Source of the DNA: Phycisphaeraceae bacterium
GTDB lineage: Bacteria; Planctomycetota; Phycisphaerae; Phycisphaerales; Phycisphaeraceae
Length of the DNA stretch: 64,000 nucleotides
NCBI GenBank assembly: GCA_028284155.1
Contig: JANQSF010000006.1
Span: 1-64,000 of the forward strand
Reading direction: 5' to 3'
Position 1 is the stretch's first letter; each line of letters starts with the position of its first letter. Of this stretch, positions 1 to 8,388 are shown piece by piece. The notes under the pieces are model-generated. The model was given only the letters and a program-made list of their open reading frames with translations. It ran no database searches and was not told the origin of the DNA. A program made the translations under genes and the position numbers.

Positions 1-837
1 TTCCAACATGACGTTGGTGACGACGCCGATCAACAGCACCGCCCAGATCCGCAGCACCCATGTGAGGATGCCGAGCACCGTGATGCTCGCCGCCAAGGCC
101 GGCGTTGGCCGAGTCCTTGTCTGAGTCGGCGCGACGGCCGACTGCGACGTGGCCGGCAGGCCGGACGTCGAAGACTCACCGGCCGGAATGGGACGGGCCG
201 TCGCGCGGTGTTGCCCCGGCCGACTCGAAAGCGGGATGACACGCGGCGAGCCGGCGGAAGACGACCGCCCTGCCGCGCCGGTTCGACCTGCCAGCCCGGA
301 TGTCGAGCCGGCCGATGTGCCCGACCTCGATCGACCGCCCGCGGGCATCGGCGTCGGTCGCGGGCGTGGATGTGGCGACGGCTCTTCCTCGATCACCTCG
401 TCGTGCGGCGACTCTTCTTCGGCCTCATCCGGGTCAGCCGACTCTTCGTCAGGCTCGTCGGCCTCTTCTTCGATTTCATCGTCAACGTCTTCCTGCTCGT
501 CGACGTCCGACGATTCTTCATCGACTTCCTCCGTGTCGACAGACTCGTCAGACGCTGCCGGCTCGGGCGGCGTGCCGTGTTGCTCTTCTTCGACTTGGGA
601 TTCGTCTTCCGCTTGCTCGTCGCCGACGTTCATCGCCGCGAGCGCGGCGGCCGGGTCTTCCTGCACGGGCTCTTCCGCCGGAGCCGGCGATTCTGCCCGG
701 GCCGCGACAGACTGGGCGGGCTCGGTGGGCACGCGTTGGCGCTCGTTACAACTGGGACAGCGGACGTTGGCACCCTCGGAACCGTCGGGCACCTTGATCC
801 GCGTCTGGCATTTGTCGCAACGAAAACGAATCGGCAT
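1..837 (-). CDS. Zinc-ribbon, acidic-linker membrane protein (3' end off window)
   Basis: The minus-strand frame stays open from an ATG at 837 to the window edge (279 codons, no stop), so the C-terminus is missing. Residues 7-32 carry two CxxC knuckles (CDKC and CPSC) spaced as in the short zinc ribbons that open many planctomycete proteins. About 90 residues dominated by Glu and Asp follow (roughly 50-145), then a Pro/Ser/Gly/Arg-rich linker. A hydrophobic segment starts near residue 255, probably the first of one or more membrane spans. Reading: a membrane-anchored protein with a cytoplasmic zinc knuckle and a disordered acidic spacer. Function is unknown. It lies 114 bp downstream of fabI on the same strand. 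Overlapping plus-strand frames here are Ser/Arg-rich mirrors of the acidic run. Confidence 0.7.
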   Translation of the reverse strand, partial: MPIRFRCDKCQTRIKVPDGSEGANVRCPSCNERQRVPTEPAQSVAARAESPAPAEEPVQEDPAAALAAMNVGDEQAEDESQVEEEQHGTPPEPAASDESVDTEEVDEESSDVDEQEDVDDEIEEEADEPDEESADPDEAEEESPHDEVIEEEPSPHPRPRPTPMPAGGRSRSGTSAGSTSGLAGRTGAAGRSSSAGSPRVIPLSSRPGQHRATARPIPAGESSTSGLPATSQSAVAPTQTRTRPTPALAASITVLGILTWVLRIWAVLLIGVVTNVMLE

Positions 838-951
838 GGCGCAACTCGCCACGAAAGGAACGCGGACGAATCCATTCGTCCGTCGCGGAAAGTCTAGCAG
901 GAAAACGCAGCGAACGCCCACGCATTGAATCCGTAGGCCTCGGTGGAACCA

Positions 952-1743
952 TCACAACCCGACGATGCTGAACCCGGCATCGACGTGGATCGTCTCGCCC
1001 GTCACACCGGAGGACAGGTCGCTCAGCAGGTACGCGGCGGTGTTGCCCACCTCTTCACCGGTGATGTTGCGACGCAGCGCGGCCTTGCGTTGCTGGTGCT
1101 CGAACATCTCGCTGATACCGCCCACGGCCGAGGCCGCGAGCGTGCGCAGCGGGCCGCCCGAAATCGAGTTGACGCGGATGTTGTTCTCGCCCAGCTCGAA
1201 TGCCAGATAACGCGTCGAATGCTCAAGCGCGGCCTTGGCGATGCCCATCACGTTGTAACCGGGGATCACCTTCTCGCCGCCGTAATAGCTCATGTTGATC
1301 AACGCCCCGCCGTCCGGCATCAGGTCGACCGACCGCTGGGCCATGGCCACCAGCGTGTACGCGCTGACGTCCAACGCCTGCGTCCACTGGTCGCGCGTCG
1401 TGCGGTGGAACTCGCCCATCTTCAACGCCTCGCGGTGAGCAAATGCAATCGAGTGCACCACGAAATCGATCTTGCCGAAGTCGGCCTTGGCCTTGTCGAA
1501 CGTCGCGTCCAGGTCTTCGTCCTTTGACGCGTCGCAAGGGACCAGCCACGGGTCCTCAACGCCAAGCTCTTCGATCGCCTTGCGGCATCGGCGTTCCATC
1601 TTGCCCTTGTCGTCGGGCAGGTACAAGTGCGTGAACAGGCATTCGGCGCCTTGTGCAATGAGCGACTGCGCGATGTACCACGCGTAGCTGCGGTCGTTGG
1701 CGATGCCGAAGATCAGGCCACGTTTGTTGTCGAGCAGGCCCAT
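952..1743 (-). CDS. fabI: Enoyl-[acyl-carrier-protein] reductase (NADH) FabI
   Basis: FabI reduces trans-2-enoyl-ACP in the last step of each type II fatty-acid elongation cycle, in the cytoplasm. The 263-residue product has the usual FabI length and an atypical SDR nucleotide-binding start (GLIFGIANDRSYAW, residues 10-23). The catalytic region is diagnostic: Tyr153, Tyr163 and Lys170 in the spacing Y-x9-Y-x6-K with the signature YNVMGIAK, aligning with Tyr146, Tyr156 and Lys163 of the E. coli enzyme. The SGGPLRTLAAS segment near residue 195 matches the FabI substrate loop. The start is the ATG at 1743. It follows rpsD on the same strand, but a terminator at 1781-1803 separates them, so fabI probably has its own promoter in that gap. 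Confidence 0.95.
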   Translation of the reverse strand: MGLLDNKRGLIFGIANDRSYAWYIAQSLIAQGAECLFTHLYLPDDKGKMERRCRKAIEELGVEDPWLVPCDASKDEDLDATFDKAKADFGKIDFVVHSIAFAHREALKMGEFHRTTRDQWTQALDVSAYTLVAMAQRSVDLMPDGGALINMSYYGGEKVIPGYNVMGIAKAALEHSTRYLAFELGENNIRVNSISGGPLRTLAASAVGGISEMFEHQQRKAALRRNITGEEVGNTAAYLLSDLSSGVTGETIHVDAGFSIVGL

Positions 1744-1780
1744 GCATAGCTCCTGTAATCAGGCGATCGAATGTGAAGCA

Positions 1781-1803
1781 AAAACCCCCGTCGCGCGGGG
1801 GTT
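1781..1803 (-). terminator. Rho-independent terminator after rpsD
   Basis: Read on the minus strand, this is a GC stem (CCCCCG pairing with CGGGGG across a 5-nt loop, extended by two A-T pairs) followed directly by TTTTTG. It lies about 50 bp past the rpsD stop and before the fabI start, so it should end the rpsD transcript. Confidence 0.8.
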
Positions 1804-1853
1804 CATGGTAAGTCAGTTTCAAGCAGAACGCGCCAAGCCGCAAGCGGCCGCCA

Positions 1854-2456
1854 TTAACGATAAAACTCGACGATCAGGTTCATGTTCACGTCGAACGGGA
1901 CCTGGTCCGGCGTCGGCGCGGCGACGACGTTGGCCGTCAGCGTGGACGGGTCGAAGGTGATCCAACCCGGGACCTCGTGGCCGGCCAACGACTCCATGCT
2001 CTCGCGAACGAGGTTCTTGGTCTTCTCTTTCTTGAGCGTGATCTTGTCGCCCACGCTGATCTGAAAGCTGGGTCGGTCGACGCGTCGGCCGTTAACCATA
2101 ATGTGGCCGTGGCTGACCAACTGCCGCGCCGCCCAGATTGTCCGCGCCCAGCCCAATCGACGGATCACGTTGTCCAAACGCTGCTCAAGCAGACGGAGCA
2201 ACACGTCACCCGTGTTGCCCTTGGTTCGACTGGCCTTCTCGACATAACGGCGGAACTGCTTCTCCAGCACGTTGTAGTGGTAGCGCAGCTTCTGCTTCTC
2301 GTTGAGGCGGACGCCGTAGTCGCGCAGACGACGGCCGCGGAAGCCGTGGACACCCGGCGGGTTGAGCTGGCGCTTGCTCGTGTGCTTGGGGTTGTCGGCG
2401 ATAGGCACGCCGACACGACGGGAGAGCTTGACTTTCGGGCCGGTGTAGTTGGCCAT
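1854..2456 (-). CDS. rpsD: 30S ribosomal protein S4
   Basis: S4 is a primary 16S rRNA binder that nucleates small-subunit assembly. The 200-residue product has the normal length, the N-terminal S4 domain (MANYTGPKVKLSRR onwards, no zinc cysteines) and the RNA-binding S4 motif near residues 90-150 (RLDNVIRRLGWARTIWAARQ, then HGHIMVNGRRVD). A longer frame opens 22 codons upstream, but the ATG at 2456 matches family starts and has GGGGGTG placed as a ribosome-binding site. The gene stands apart from the usual rpsM-rpsK-rpoA cluster, at least within this window. It has its own promoter (2617-2645), a roughly 150-nt leader and a terminator. Confidence 0.96.
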   Translation of the reverse strand: MANYTGPKVKLSRRVGVPIADNPKHTSKRQLNPPGVHGFRGRRLRDYGVRLNEKQKLRYHYNVLEKQFRRYVEKASRTKGNTGDVLLRLLEQRLDNVIRRLGWARTIWAARQLVSHGHIMVNGRRVDRPSFQISVGDKITLKKEKTKNLVRESMESLAGHEVPGWITFDPSTLTANVVAAPTPDQVPFDVNMNLIVEFYR

Positions 2457-2827
2457 GGTGGTGACACCCCCTTTCCCGAGGCCGACGCGGGACGACCGAT
2501 CGCAATCGGCACGGTCCGGCATGGACCCCTTCCGGGGGCGCTCCGAGCGGCTTGGCCGCGGCTGCGGCGTTGCGGGTCAGGGAACTTCAGGGCCGCACGG
2601 CCCTGCTTGAGCGACGATTTAAGCACGGCAGGCCCCGCAGGTCAAGGCCTCGTCGCTGCCATCCGCGAACACGCGGTGTTGCCCCGCGGCAACATGCGGC
2701 ACAACCCGGCATCTGCCCAAGCAGCCTCGAAACACGGCCAATCCCGCACCAGCGGGCCTACAGGCCCGTTCCCAGCGACCCGCGACGTTCGAAGGCGGGT
2801 TGGCACAACGCTCGCATAAAATCAGGC
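2457..2827. other. Intergenic leader region between rpsD and the lipoprotein gene
   Basis: 371 bp between divergent genes. It holds the rpsD promoter, the rpsD leader with a perfect hairpin at 2588-2605 (CAGGGCCG, 2-nt loop, CGGCCCTG), and a second short palindrome near 2752-2767 (CGGGCC/GGCCCG). No further coding sequence can be supported. Confidence 0.5.
2617..2645 (-). promoter_or_regulatory. Sigma70-type promoter for rpsD
   Basis: On the minus strand TTGACC (2645-2640) is followed after exactly 17 nt by TTAAAT (2622-2617), matching the -35 and -10 consensus at 5/6 and 4/6 positions. It points at rpsD. The predicted start near 2610 would place an 8-bp perfect hairpin (2588-2605) at the extreme 5' end of the mRNA. 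Confidence 0.5.
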
Positions 2828-3220
2828 GTGAGGGAAAAGAGACACATCCCGGCCTGCCTCGCCCTGTTGCTCGCGTCCATCGCCTTGACGGCCTGTGCGA
2901 GCACGGGCGACCGCCGATCGGACGACGACCCGATCGAGCCCTCGCGTCGGCCGCAGCGCGACGCCGCGATCCGTCGGCCGCTCGTCCTGCCCAGCTACGC
3001 CCTCCGCCAAGCCGCGTCAGCCAACCCGCCGACCGACGCCTACCCGTGGTACCTCGCCCGCAAAGACGCCCAGCGGACGGTCGAGGCCGGATACCGGTCA
3101 GCCATCTTCGAGAACGTCTACCGCGTGACCAGCGACCACCAGTCGCACCACGGCGACCACATCCACGACTACTACCACAACCGCACCTACCGGTCACGTC
3201 ACTTCCAGACCGTGCGCTAA
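2828..3220 (+). CDS. Small predicted lipoprotein
   Basis: Starting from a GTG at 2828, the 130-residue product begins with two basic residues, a hydrophobic run and a lipobox LTAC near residue 21-24, so it is probably lipidated on that Cys and membrane-anchored. The mature part is polar. The C-terminal third is rich in His, Tyr and Asp (QSHHGDHIHDYYHNR), which could bind metal. No family is recognised. An upstream in-frame extension exists but has arginine-rich, non-protein-like composition, and the GTG start puts the signal sequence at the N-terminus. It ends about 50 bp before glcD on the same strand. Confidence 0.55.
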   Translation: MREKRHIPACLALLLASIALTACASTGDRRSDDDPIEPSRRPQRDAAIRRPLVLPSYALRQAASANPPTDAYPWYLARKDAQRTVEAGYRSAIFENVYRVTSDHQSHHGDHIHDYYHNRTYRSRHFQTVR

Positions 3221-3271
3221 GCAGTGCCGTTCCACATCGCAGAGACCGGCTCAACCCTTAACATAAGGGTG

Positions 3272-4726
3272 ATGGCTTCCGCCCACCCCGCGATCGCTGA
3301 ACTCGCCACCGTCGTCGGCCCCGACAACATCCTGGCCGACCCGGACGAGTTGCTCGTTTATGAGTGCGACGGGTTTCCGATCGCCAAGGGTCAGCCGACC
3401 GCCGTGGTCTTCCCGACGACAACCGAGCAAGTCAGTCAGGTCATCCGCACGCTCGTCAAACACGACCTGCAGATCGTCCCGCGCGGCAGCGGGACGGGGC
3501 TGGCCGGCGGCGCGGTCGTGTACGACGGCGGCGTGCTGGTGACGACCAGCCGAATGACGCAGATCGAAAAGATCGACCTGCCCAATCGGTACGCCGTCGT
3601 GCAGGCCGGCGTGCGCAACTTCGCCCTGACCGAAGCGCTGGCCGGCTCGGGCTATCACTACTCGCCCGACCCATCGAGCCAACGGGCATCGACCATCGGC
3701 GGCAACTGCTCGACCAACGCCGGCGGCATCAACACGCTCAAGCACGGCGTGACTACGAACCACATCCTCGGCCTGGAGTTCGTCCTGCCCGACGGAACGA
3801 TCATGCACACCCGTGCCGGCGGTGTCTGCGACGGCGTCGGCCCCGACCTGCCCGCGCTGTTGTGCGGCTCGGAGGGAACGTTCGCCCTGATCACACGCAT
3901 CTGGTGCCGCATCGTGCCGCAGCCGGCGCACTTCCGCACGTTCTACGCCGTCTACGACTCGACATTCGACGCGTGCAAGACGGTGACCGATGTCATCGCG
4001 GCCGGCATCCTGCCGACGAGCATGGAGATGATGGACGGCGGGATGATCGAAGCCGTCGAGGCCGCCTTCCACTTCGGCTTTCCCACGACGGCGCAGGCGT
4101 TGCTGCTGCTCGAAATCGACGGCATCGACCAGGTGCTCGACCAGCAGATGAAAGAGATTGTCGCCATCGCCGAGTCGAACCACGCCAAGGACATCATGAG
4201 CTGCTCCGACCCAAAGAAGCGGGCCGAACTCTGGCAGGCGCGCAAGAAAGCCTTCGGCGCGGTCGGCCGAATCAGCCACAGCTACTGCACGCAGGACGCG
4301 TGTGTCCCGCGATCAAAACTGCCCGAAGTCATGGCTGAGGTCGGCAAGCTCGGCGACAAGTTCGGCCTGCGCATCACCAACGTCTTCCACGCCGGCGATG
4401 GCAACATCCACCCGATCATGCTGTTCGACGAAGACGACCCGCAACAGGTCCAAAACGTCCTCCGCCTGAGCGAGGAAGTGCTCGAATACTGCATCGAAGT
4501 CGGCGGCACGATCACCGGCGAGCACGGCGTCGGCGTCGAAAAACTCCACCTGATGGACAAGATGTTCAACCCGCAAACGCTCGACACGTTCGACCGGATC
4601 AAGAGGGCCTTCGACCCCAAACGCCGTATCAACGATGCCAAGCTCATCCCCAGCGACAAGCTGCACGTCGAGTTGCTCACGCCTGTGACCAACCAACCCG
4701 GCGGCGCGGTGGTGACGCAGGTCTGA
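3272..4726 (+). CDS. glcD: Glycolate oxidase subunit GlcD (FAD-linked oxidase)
   Basis: GlcD is the FAD-binding catalytic subunit that oxidises glycolate to glyoxylate. The 484-residue product shows the PCMH-type FAD domain: RGSGTGLAGG near residue 72, YSPDPSSQRASTIGG and CSTNAGG near residues 130-155, and the FAD-oxidase C domain with NVFHAGDGNIHP and the GEHGVG motif. A start 16 codons upstream is possible, but the ATG at 3272 has AAGGGTG immediately before it and gives the usual N-terminus. First gene of a glcD-glcE-glcF operon with 33-42 bp gaps. D-lactate dehydrogenase is an alternative reading by domain alone; the adjacent glcE and glcF favour glycolate. Confidence 0.9.
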   Translation: MASAHPAIAELATVVGPDNILADPDELLVYECDGFPIAKGQPTAVVFPTTTEQVSQVIRTLVKHDLQIVPRGSGTGLAGGAVVYDGGVLVTTSRMTQIEKIDLPNRYAVVQAGVRNFALTEALAGSGYHYSPDPSSQRASTIGGNCSTNAGGINTLKHGVTTNHILGLEFVLPDGTIMHTRAGGVCDGVGPDLPALLCGSEGTFALITRIWCRIVPQPAHFRTFYAVYDSTFDACKTVTDVIAAGILPTSMEMMDGGMIEAVEAAFHFGFPTTAQALLLLEIDGIDQVLDQQMKEIVAIAESNHAKDIMSCSDPKKRAELWQARKKAFGAVGRISHSYCTQDACVPRSKLPEVMAEVGKLGDKFGLRITNVFHAGDGNIHPIMLFDEDDPQQVQNVLRLSEEVLEYCIEVGGTITGEHGVGVEKLHLMDKMFNPQTLDTFDRIKRAFDPKRRINDAKLIPSDKLHVELLTPVTNQPGGAVVTQV

Positions 4727-4759
4727 TACGAAAACCGACGACGCGACCTTTTCGAAGTG

Positions 4760-6004
4760 ATGACCGACACGACGATCGACAACACGACGAACACGATCAC
4801 CAACTCTGACGGCTTGGCCGAACTGGTGACTCAGTGCGCCGCGTCGAAAACGCCGATCGTAGATTACGGCGTCGCGCACACCGGGCTCGGCTTCCCGCCT
4901 CCTGACGAGCACATCCAACTCGCTTACCGCCCCGACCTCAACACGACGGCGGGCGGTGTCATCGAGCATTACGACCGCGACATGACCGTGCGTGCCCACG
5001 CCGGCGCGACGATGCGCGAGTTGCGCGACGCGCTGAAAACGACCCGTCAGTTCCTTCCCATCGACGCGGACGATGACCTGACACTGGGCGAGGTCGTCAC
5101 GCACAACGTGTACGGCCCGATGCGCGTCGCGTACGGCTCGGTGCGCGACCTGCTGCTGGGGCTGCACTACATCGACGGGCAGGGGCGCGACATTCACGTC
5201 GGCGGGCGGACGGTCAAGAACGTGGCCGGCTACGACGTGACGCGATTCATGGTCGGCAGCCTGGGCGAGTTCGGGCTGGTCCACGAAGCCACGATCCGCA
5301 CGTACGCGATCCCCGAACAGGCCACGCTGATCGACCTGAAGCTGGACGACCCCGGTCTATTCGACCGCGTACTGAGTCAATGGATGCTGACCGATGCGGC
5401 GCCGGCCGCGTTGTCGATGTCGAACGAACCGGAGCGCTGGACGGCGCACCTGATCTACCTCGGCCGATCCAGCGCGTGCGCCGTGCAACGGCGCAGTTTG
5501 GAAACGTTGATCGATCAGACCGAAGGCGTCCACCTCATCGGCTCGACCGACGGGACGTTCGACCGGGCGCAGGACGAGCTGAGTGCACGCCGCGTTTGGC
5601 GGCGCGGCGCGACGACGTTGGTCAAACTCATGGTCCCGCCGGCCCTCACGGGCGCGGCGTGCGGCGAGATCCAGACTTGGGGCGAAAGCAACGCGCCCGT
5701 GACGATCGAAGCCATGCCCGCGCACGGCTGCATCTTTACGGGCGGCGAGCTATCCCCTCACGGCGCGCGCAAACTCGGCGATCTGGCGAACCACATCTGT
5801 CGGGCGCACTTCGGGCAGTTCGCGTGGCACGCCCGACCGCCGGTCATCCCCGAAGCCCCTAAGATCGCGCCGTTCGGCCCACTTCAGCCGGATTGGCCGA
5901 TGATGTGGCGGCTCAAGAAAGCGATGGACCCCAAACGACTTTTCAATCCGGGCCGATTTATTACAACCAGATCGCACCCCAAAGAGAACGATGCAAACAA
6001 CTGA
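4760..6004 (+). CDS. glcE: Glycolate oxidase FAD-binding subunit GlcE
   Basis: GlcE is the second, smaller FAD-domain subunit of the membrane-associated glycolate oxidase complex. The 414-residue product has a PCMH-like fold: a repeated TAGGVIEHYDRDMTVRAHAG block near residue 60, GSVRDLLLGLHYIDGQG, and GRTVKNVAGYDVTRFMVGSLG near residue 155, with a C-terminal KAMDPKRLFNPGRF typical of FAD-linked oxidases. A GTG directly precedes the ATG at 4760, so either may be used. It follows glcD by 33 bp and precedes glcF by 42 bp. Confidence 0.85.
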   Translation: MTDTTIDNTTNTITNSDGLAELVTQCAASKTPIVDYGVAHTGLGFPPPDEHIQLAYRPDLNTTAGGVIEHYDRDMTVRAHAGATMRELRDALKTTRQFLPIDADDDLTLGEVVTHNVYGPMRVAYGSVRDLLLGLHYIDGQGRDIHVGGRTVKNVAGYDVTRFMVGSLGEFGLVHEATIRTYAIPEQATLIDLKLDDPGLFDRVLSQWMLTDAAPAALSMSNEPERWTAHLIYLGRSSACAVQRRSLETLIDQTEGVHLIGSTDGTFDRAQDELSARRVWRRGATTLVKLMVPPALTGAACGEIQTWGESNAPVTIEAMPAHGCIFTGGELSPHGARKLGDLANHICRAHFGQFAWHARPPVIPEAPKIAPFGPLQPDWPMMWRLKKAMDPKRLFNPGRFITTRSHPKENDANN

Positions 6005-6046
6005 GCGCGGGCATCAACATCGCGCCCAACTCTCGCGTCACAAGAC

Positions 6047-7465
6047 ATGACGACCGACACCGCACCAGCTCGCAAATCCGTCTCAGGCCTCGGCCTGACC
6101 ACGGGTCGCGGTGCGCCGTCGGATGGCGAGGGGGCGAACAAGCCGATCGTCGACCTCGATCCCGCGACGTACGACCGCGCGCTGGCGTGCGTGCATTGCG
6201 GCCTGTGTCTGCCGGCCTGCCCGACGTACACGCAGAACGGCTTGGAAGCCGACTCGCCGCGCGGGCGGATCTACCTCATGAAAGGGTTGGCTGACGGCAA
6301 GATCGAGCCGACCGAATCGGTCGTCGAGCACTTGGACCTCTGCCTCGACTGCCGCGCGTGCGAAACGGCCTGCCCTTCGGGCGTCGTTTACCACGAGCTG
6401 ATCGAAGCGACGCGCGAGCAACTGGCCGGCAAACGCAAGCGTTCGCTGGTCGACCGGTTCGTCGAGTGGGTCTTCTACCACGTCTTCCCGTTCCCGAAGC
6501 GATTGAAGTGGGCGATGTGGCCGGCCCGGATGATCCAGAAGGTCGGGCTTTGGCCGACCGTGGTGCGCTCGCCGCTGCTGCGACGCGCCCTGCCCGAACA
6601 GATCAACAAGATGCGCGACATGCTCCCGCCCAAGGGGCCGATGCGCGTCAAGAACCTGCGTGAGCACTACCCGGCCTACAAAGAGGGCTGCGTCGACGGC
6701 AAGCCGCGCGCGACTGTCGCGCTGCTGACCGGTTGCGTCGGCAGCGTCCTGTTCCAGCACGTCAACCGGCAGTCGGTCCGTCTGCTTCAGTTGGCCGGCT
6801 GCGATGTCGTGGTCCCGCGGTCGCAGGTGTGCTGCGGCGCGATCCACCACCACGGCGGCCGACACAAAGACGCGGCCGGCTTCGCGCGGTCGAACGTTGA
6901 CGCCTTTCTCGACGTGACCCACCGCGAACCCGACTACATCGTCAACAACATCGCCGGCTGCGGCGCGATGCTCAAGGAGTACGGCCACCTGCTGGCCGAC
7001 GACGCCGACCACGGCCCGCGGGCGGAACGGCTGAGCGAACGCTCGCGCGACATCATGCAACTGCTGGTCGAACTCGACCTGCCCCGGCCAAAGCACCGCA
7101 TGGAGCGCAAGGTCACGTACCACGACGCCTGCCACCTCGCCCACGCGCAGAAAGTCGTCGACGCGCCGCGTCGCCTCTTGCAGTCGATCGATGGGCTCGA
7201 ACTCGTCCCGCTGCGCGAATCGGACATGTGCTGCGGCGCGGCCGGAACGTACAACCTTGCGCAGCCCGAGATGGCCCGCGACCTGGCTGAACGCAAGATC
7301 AAACACATCCAGTCAACCGGCTGCCGCACGTGCGTCACCGGCAACGTCGGCTGCGCGATGCAGATCCAGAGCGAGGCCGACCGCCTCGGCGTCGAACTGC
7401 ACGTCACGCACCCCGTGTCGTTGCTCTACGAAGCCTACTTCGGCGACGACCCGCCGCCGAGGTAA
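6047..7465 (+). CDS. glcF: Glycolate oxidase iron-sulfur subunit GlcF
   Basis: GlcF passes electrons from GlcD/GlcE to the quinone pool. The 472-residue product has two [4Fe-4S] ferredoxin motifs (Cys48, 51, 54, 58 and Cys99, 102, 105, 109) followed by two cysteine-rich CCG domains, visible as CCGAIHHHGG near residue 263 and CCGAAGTYN near residue 396. Length and domain order are typical. The start is the ATG at 6047. It is the last gene of the glcDEF operon and ends 8 bp from the convergent small gene at 7474. Confidence 0.92.
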   Translation: MTTDTAPARKSVSGLGLTTGRGAPSDGEGANKPIVDLDPATYDRALACVHCGLCLPACPTYTQNGLEADSPRGRIYLMKGLADGKIEPTESVVEHLDLCLDCRACETACPSGVVYHELIEATREQLAGKRKRSLVDRFVEWVFYHVFPFPKRLKWAMWPARMIQKVGLWPTVVRSPLLRRALPEQINKMRDMLPPKGPMRVKNLREHYPAYKEGCVDGKPRATVALLTGCVGSVLFQHVNRQSVRLLQLAGCDVVVPRSQVCCGAIHHHGGRHKDAAGFARSNVDAFLDVTHREPDYIVNNIAGCGAMLKEYGHLLADDADHGPRAERLSERSRDIMQLLVELDLPRPKHRMERKVTYHDACHLAHAQKVVDAPRRLLQSIDGLELVPLRESDMCCGAAGTYNLAQPEMARDLAERKIKHIQSTGCRTCVTGNVGCAMQIQSEADRLGVELHVTHPVSLLYEAYFGDDPPPR

Positions 7466-7473
7466 CGCGCGAC

Positions 7474-7581
7474 TCAACAGCAACCAGCCCAATCCCAGAT
7501 GTTTTTGGCAATGACGGCGATAACAAACAACGCCGCAATGACCAGGGTGCTGGCGATGATCAGGGGGAAGTCGATCTTCAC
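7474..7581 (-). CDS. 35-residue single-span membrane peptide
   Basis: A minus-strand frame starts at GTG (7581), preceded 9 nt upstream by GGAG, and ends at TGA. The peptide is amphipathic at the start (VKIDFP), has about 20 consecutive hydrophobic residues (LIIASTLVIAALFVIAVIA) and a short tail KNIWDWAGCC ending in two cysteines. It therefore looks like a one-span membrane microprotein. A TTG five codons earlier is an alternative start that would lie on the GGAG. Function unknown. It lies between convergent glcF and the methyltransferase upstream on its own strand (stop at 7621). Support is the ribosome-binding site plus the clean transmembrane profile; homology was not checked. Confidence 0.45.
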   Translation of the reverse strand: MKIDFPLIIASTLVIAALFVIAVIAKNIWDWAGCC

Positions 7582-7620
7582 GGTGACTTGCTCCAAGTTG
7601 GGGCACTGTCACGCTGCAAC

Positions 7621-8388
7621 TCATCCCGGCCTCTGCCACACCGACGTCATCCAGACAAACGGGCAGTTTGGCCCGAGCCCGCGGAAGTCGGTGCATGACC
7701 AATCCGAAAGCAGGTCGCGGCCCGGCCGGTACTGCGTGCGTTCGGCGTTGTCGAGCATGAGATAACCGCCCGGCTGAACCTTGGGCATCGCCCGCTTGAT
7801 GCAACTGATCCGCGCCCGGCCGTCGACCACGACCAGGTCGAACGACGCGTCGTCGTACGCGTCGATCGCACGGACATAGTCGCCGTAATCCATTCGGCCG
7901 AAGGCGGGGAACGACGACGTGAAACTGTCGATGGTGTAAGGCGGGTCGTCTTCATCGCGCGCCCGCGGCTCACGTAGGAGGTATTGACAGGTCGTCGCCC
8001 CGTGATCGTCGAGCTTCTTCTGCATGACGCCGAACCAGCCCGCGTCGTGCTCGACGGAAACGACCTCGGCCACGCGCGGCAGGAAGTAGAACGTTGATCC
8101 GCCCGAGCCGTACTCGAAGACGCGCATCGCGTCGGTCAGGTTGTCGTCCAGCCACTTGCGGGCGCCGAACGTGATCAGCGGGTAGGCGTCGTCGATCGGC
8201 GCGTGGCCCGGCTGGAGCGACCGCCGCCAATCGCCGTACCACCGCCAGGACGACGGGCGTGTCAACAGGTGCCAGTACAGGCCGCATCGCTGCCCCGCCC
8301 CGCGCCGCCATTTTGGCAACGTCTCGTAGCGAAACCGAACGCGGGCGTCACGCAATCGTCCCATAGCGGCAGGATGATAGGTGGTCAT
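7621..8388 (-). CDS. Class I SAM-dependent methyltransferase-like protein
   Basis: The 255-residue product has a Rossmann methyltransferase core. VFEYGSGGSTFYF (about residue 95) is the SAM-binding glycine loop, VVSVEHD is the acidic strand-2 end, and DLVVVDGRARISC plus GGYLMLDNAE form the later core strands. This layout resembles planctomycete and cyanobacterial methyltransferases of unknown substrate. The frame stays open upstream into repeat DNA (8462-8629), but the sequence there reads as the repeat, so the ATG at 8388 is chosen. The Arg/Trp-rich N-terminal 60 residues may be a substrate-specific extension. The target is unknown. Confidence 0.7.
   Translation of the reverse strand: MTTYHPAAMGRLRDARVRFRYETLPKWRRGAGQRCGLYWHLLTRPSSWRWYGDWRRSLQPGHAPIDDAYPLITFGARKWLDDNLTDAMRVFEYGSGGSTFYFLPRVAEVVSVEHDAGWFGVMQKKLDDHGATTCQYLLREPRARDEDDPPYTIDSFTSSFPAFGRMDYGDYVRAIDAYDDASFDLVVVDGRARISCIKRAMPKVQPGGYLMLDNAERTQYRPGRDLLSDWSCTDFRGLGPNCPFVWMTSVWQRPG

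Noticed and set aside
2552-2827. Upstream extension of the lipoprotein frame
   Set aside because: Arg/Pro-rich and lacking a signal; starting at the GTG at 2828 places the lipobox properly.
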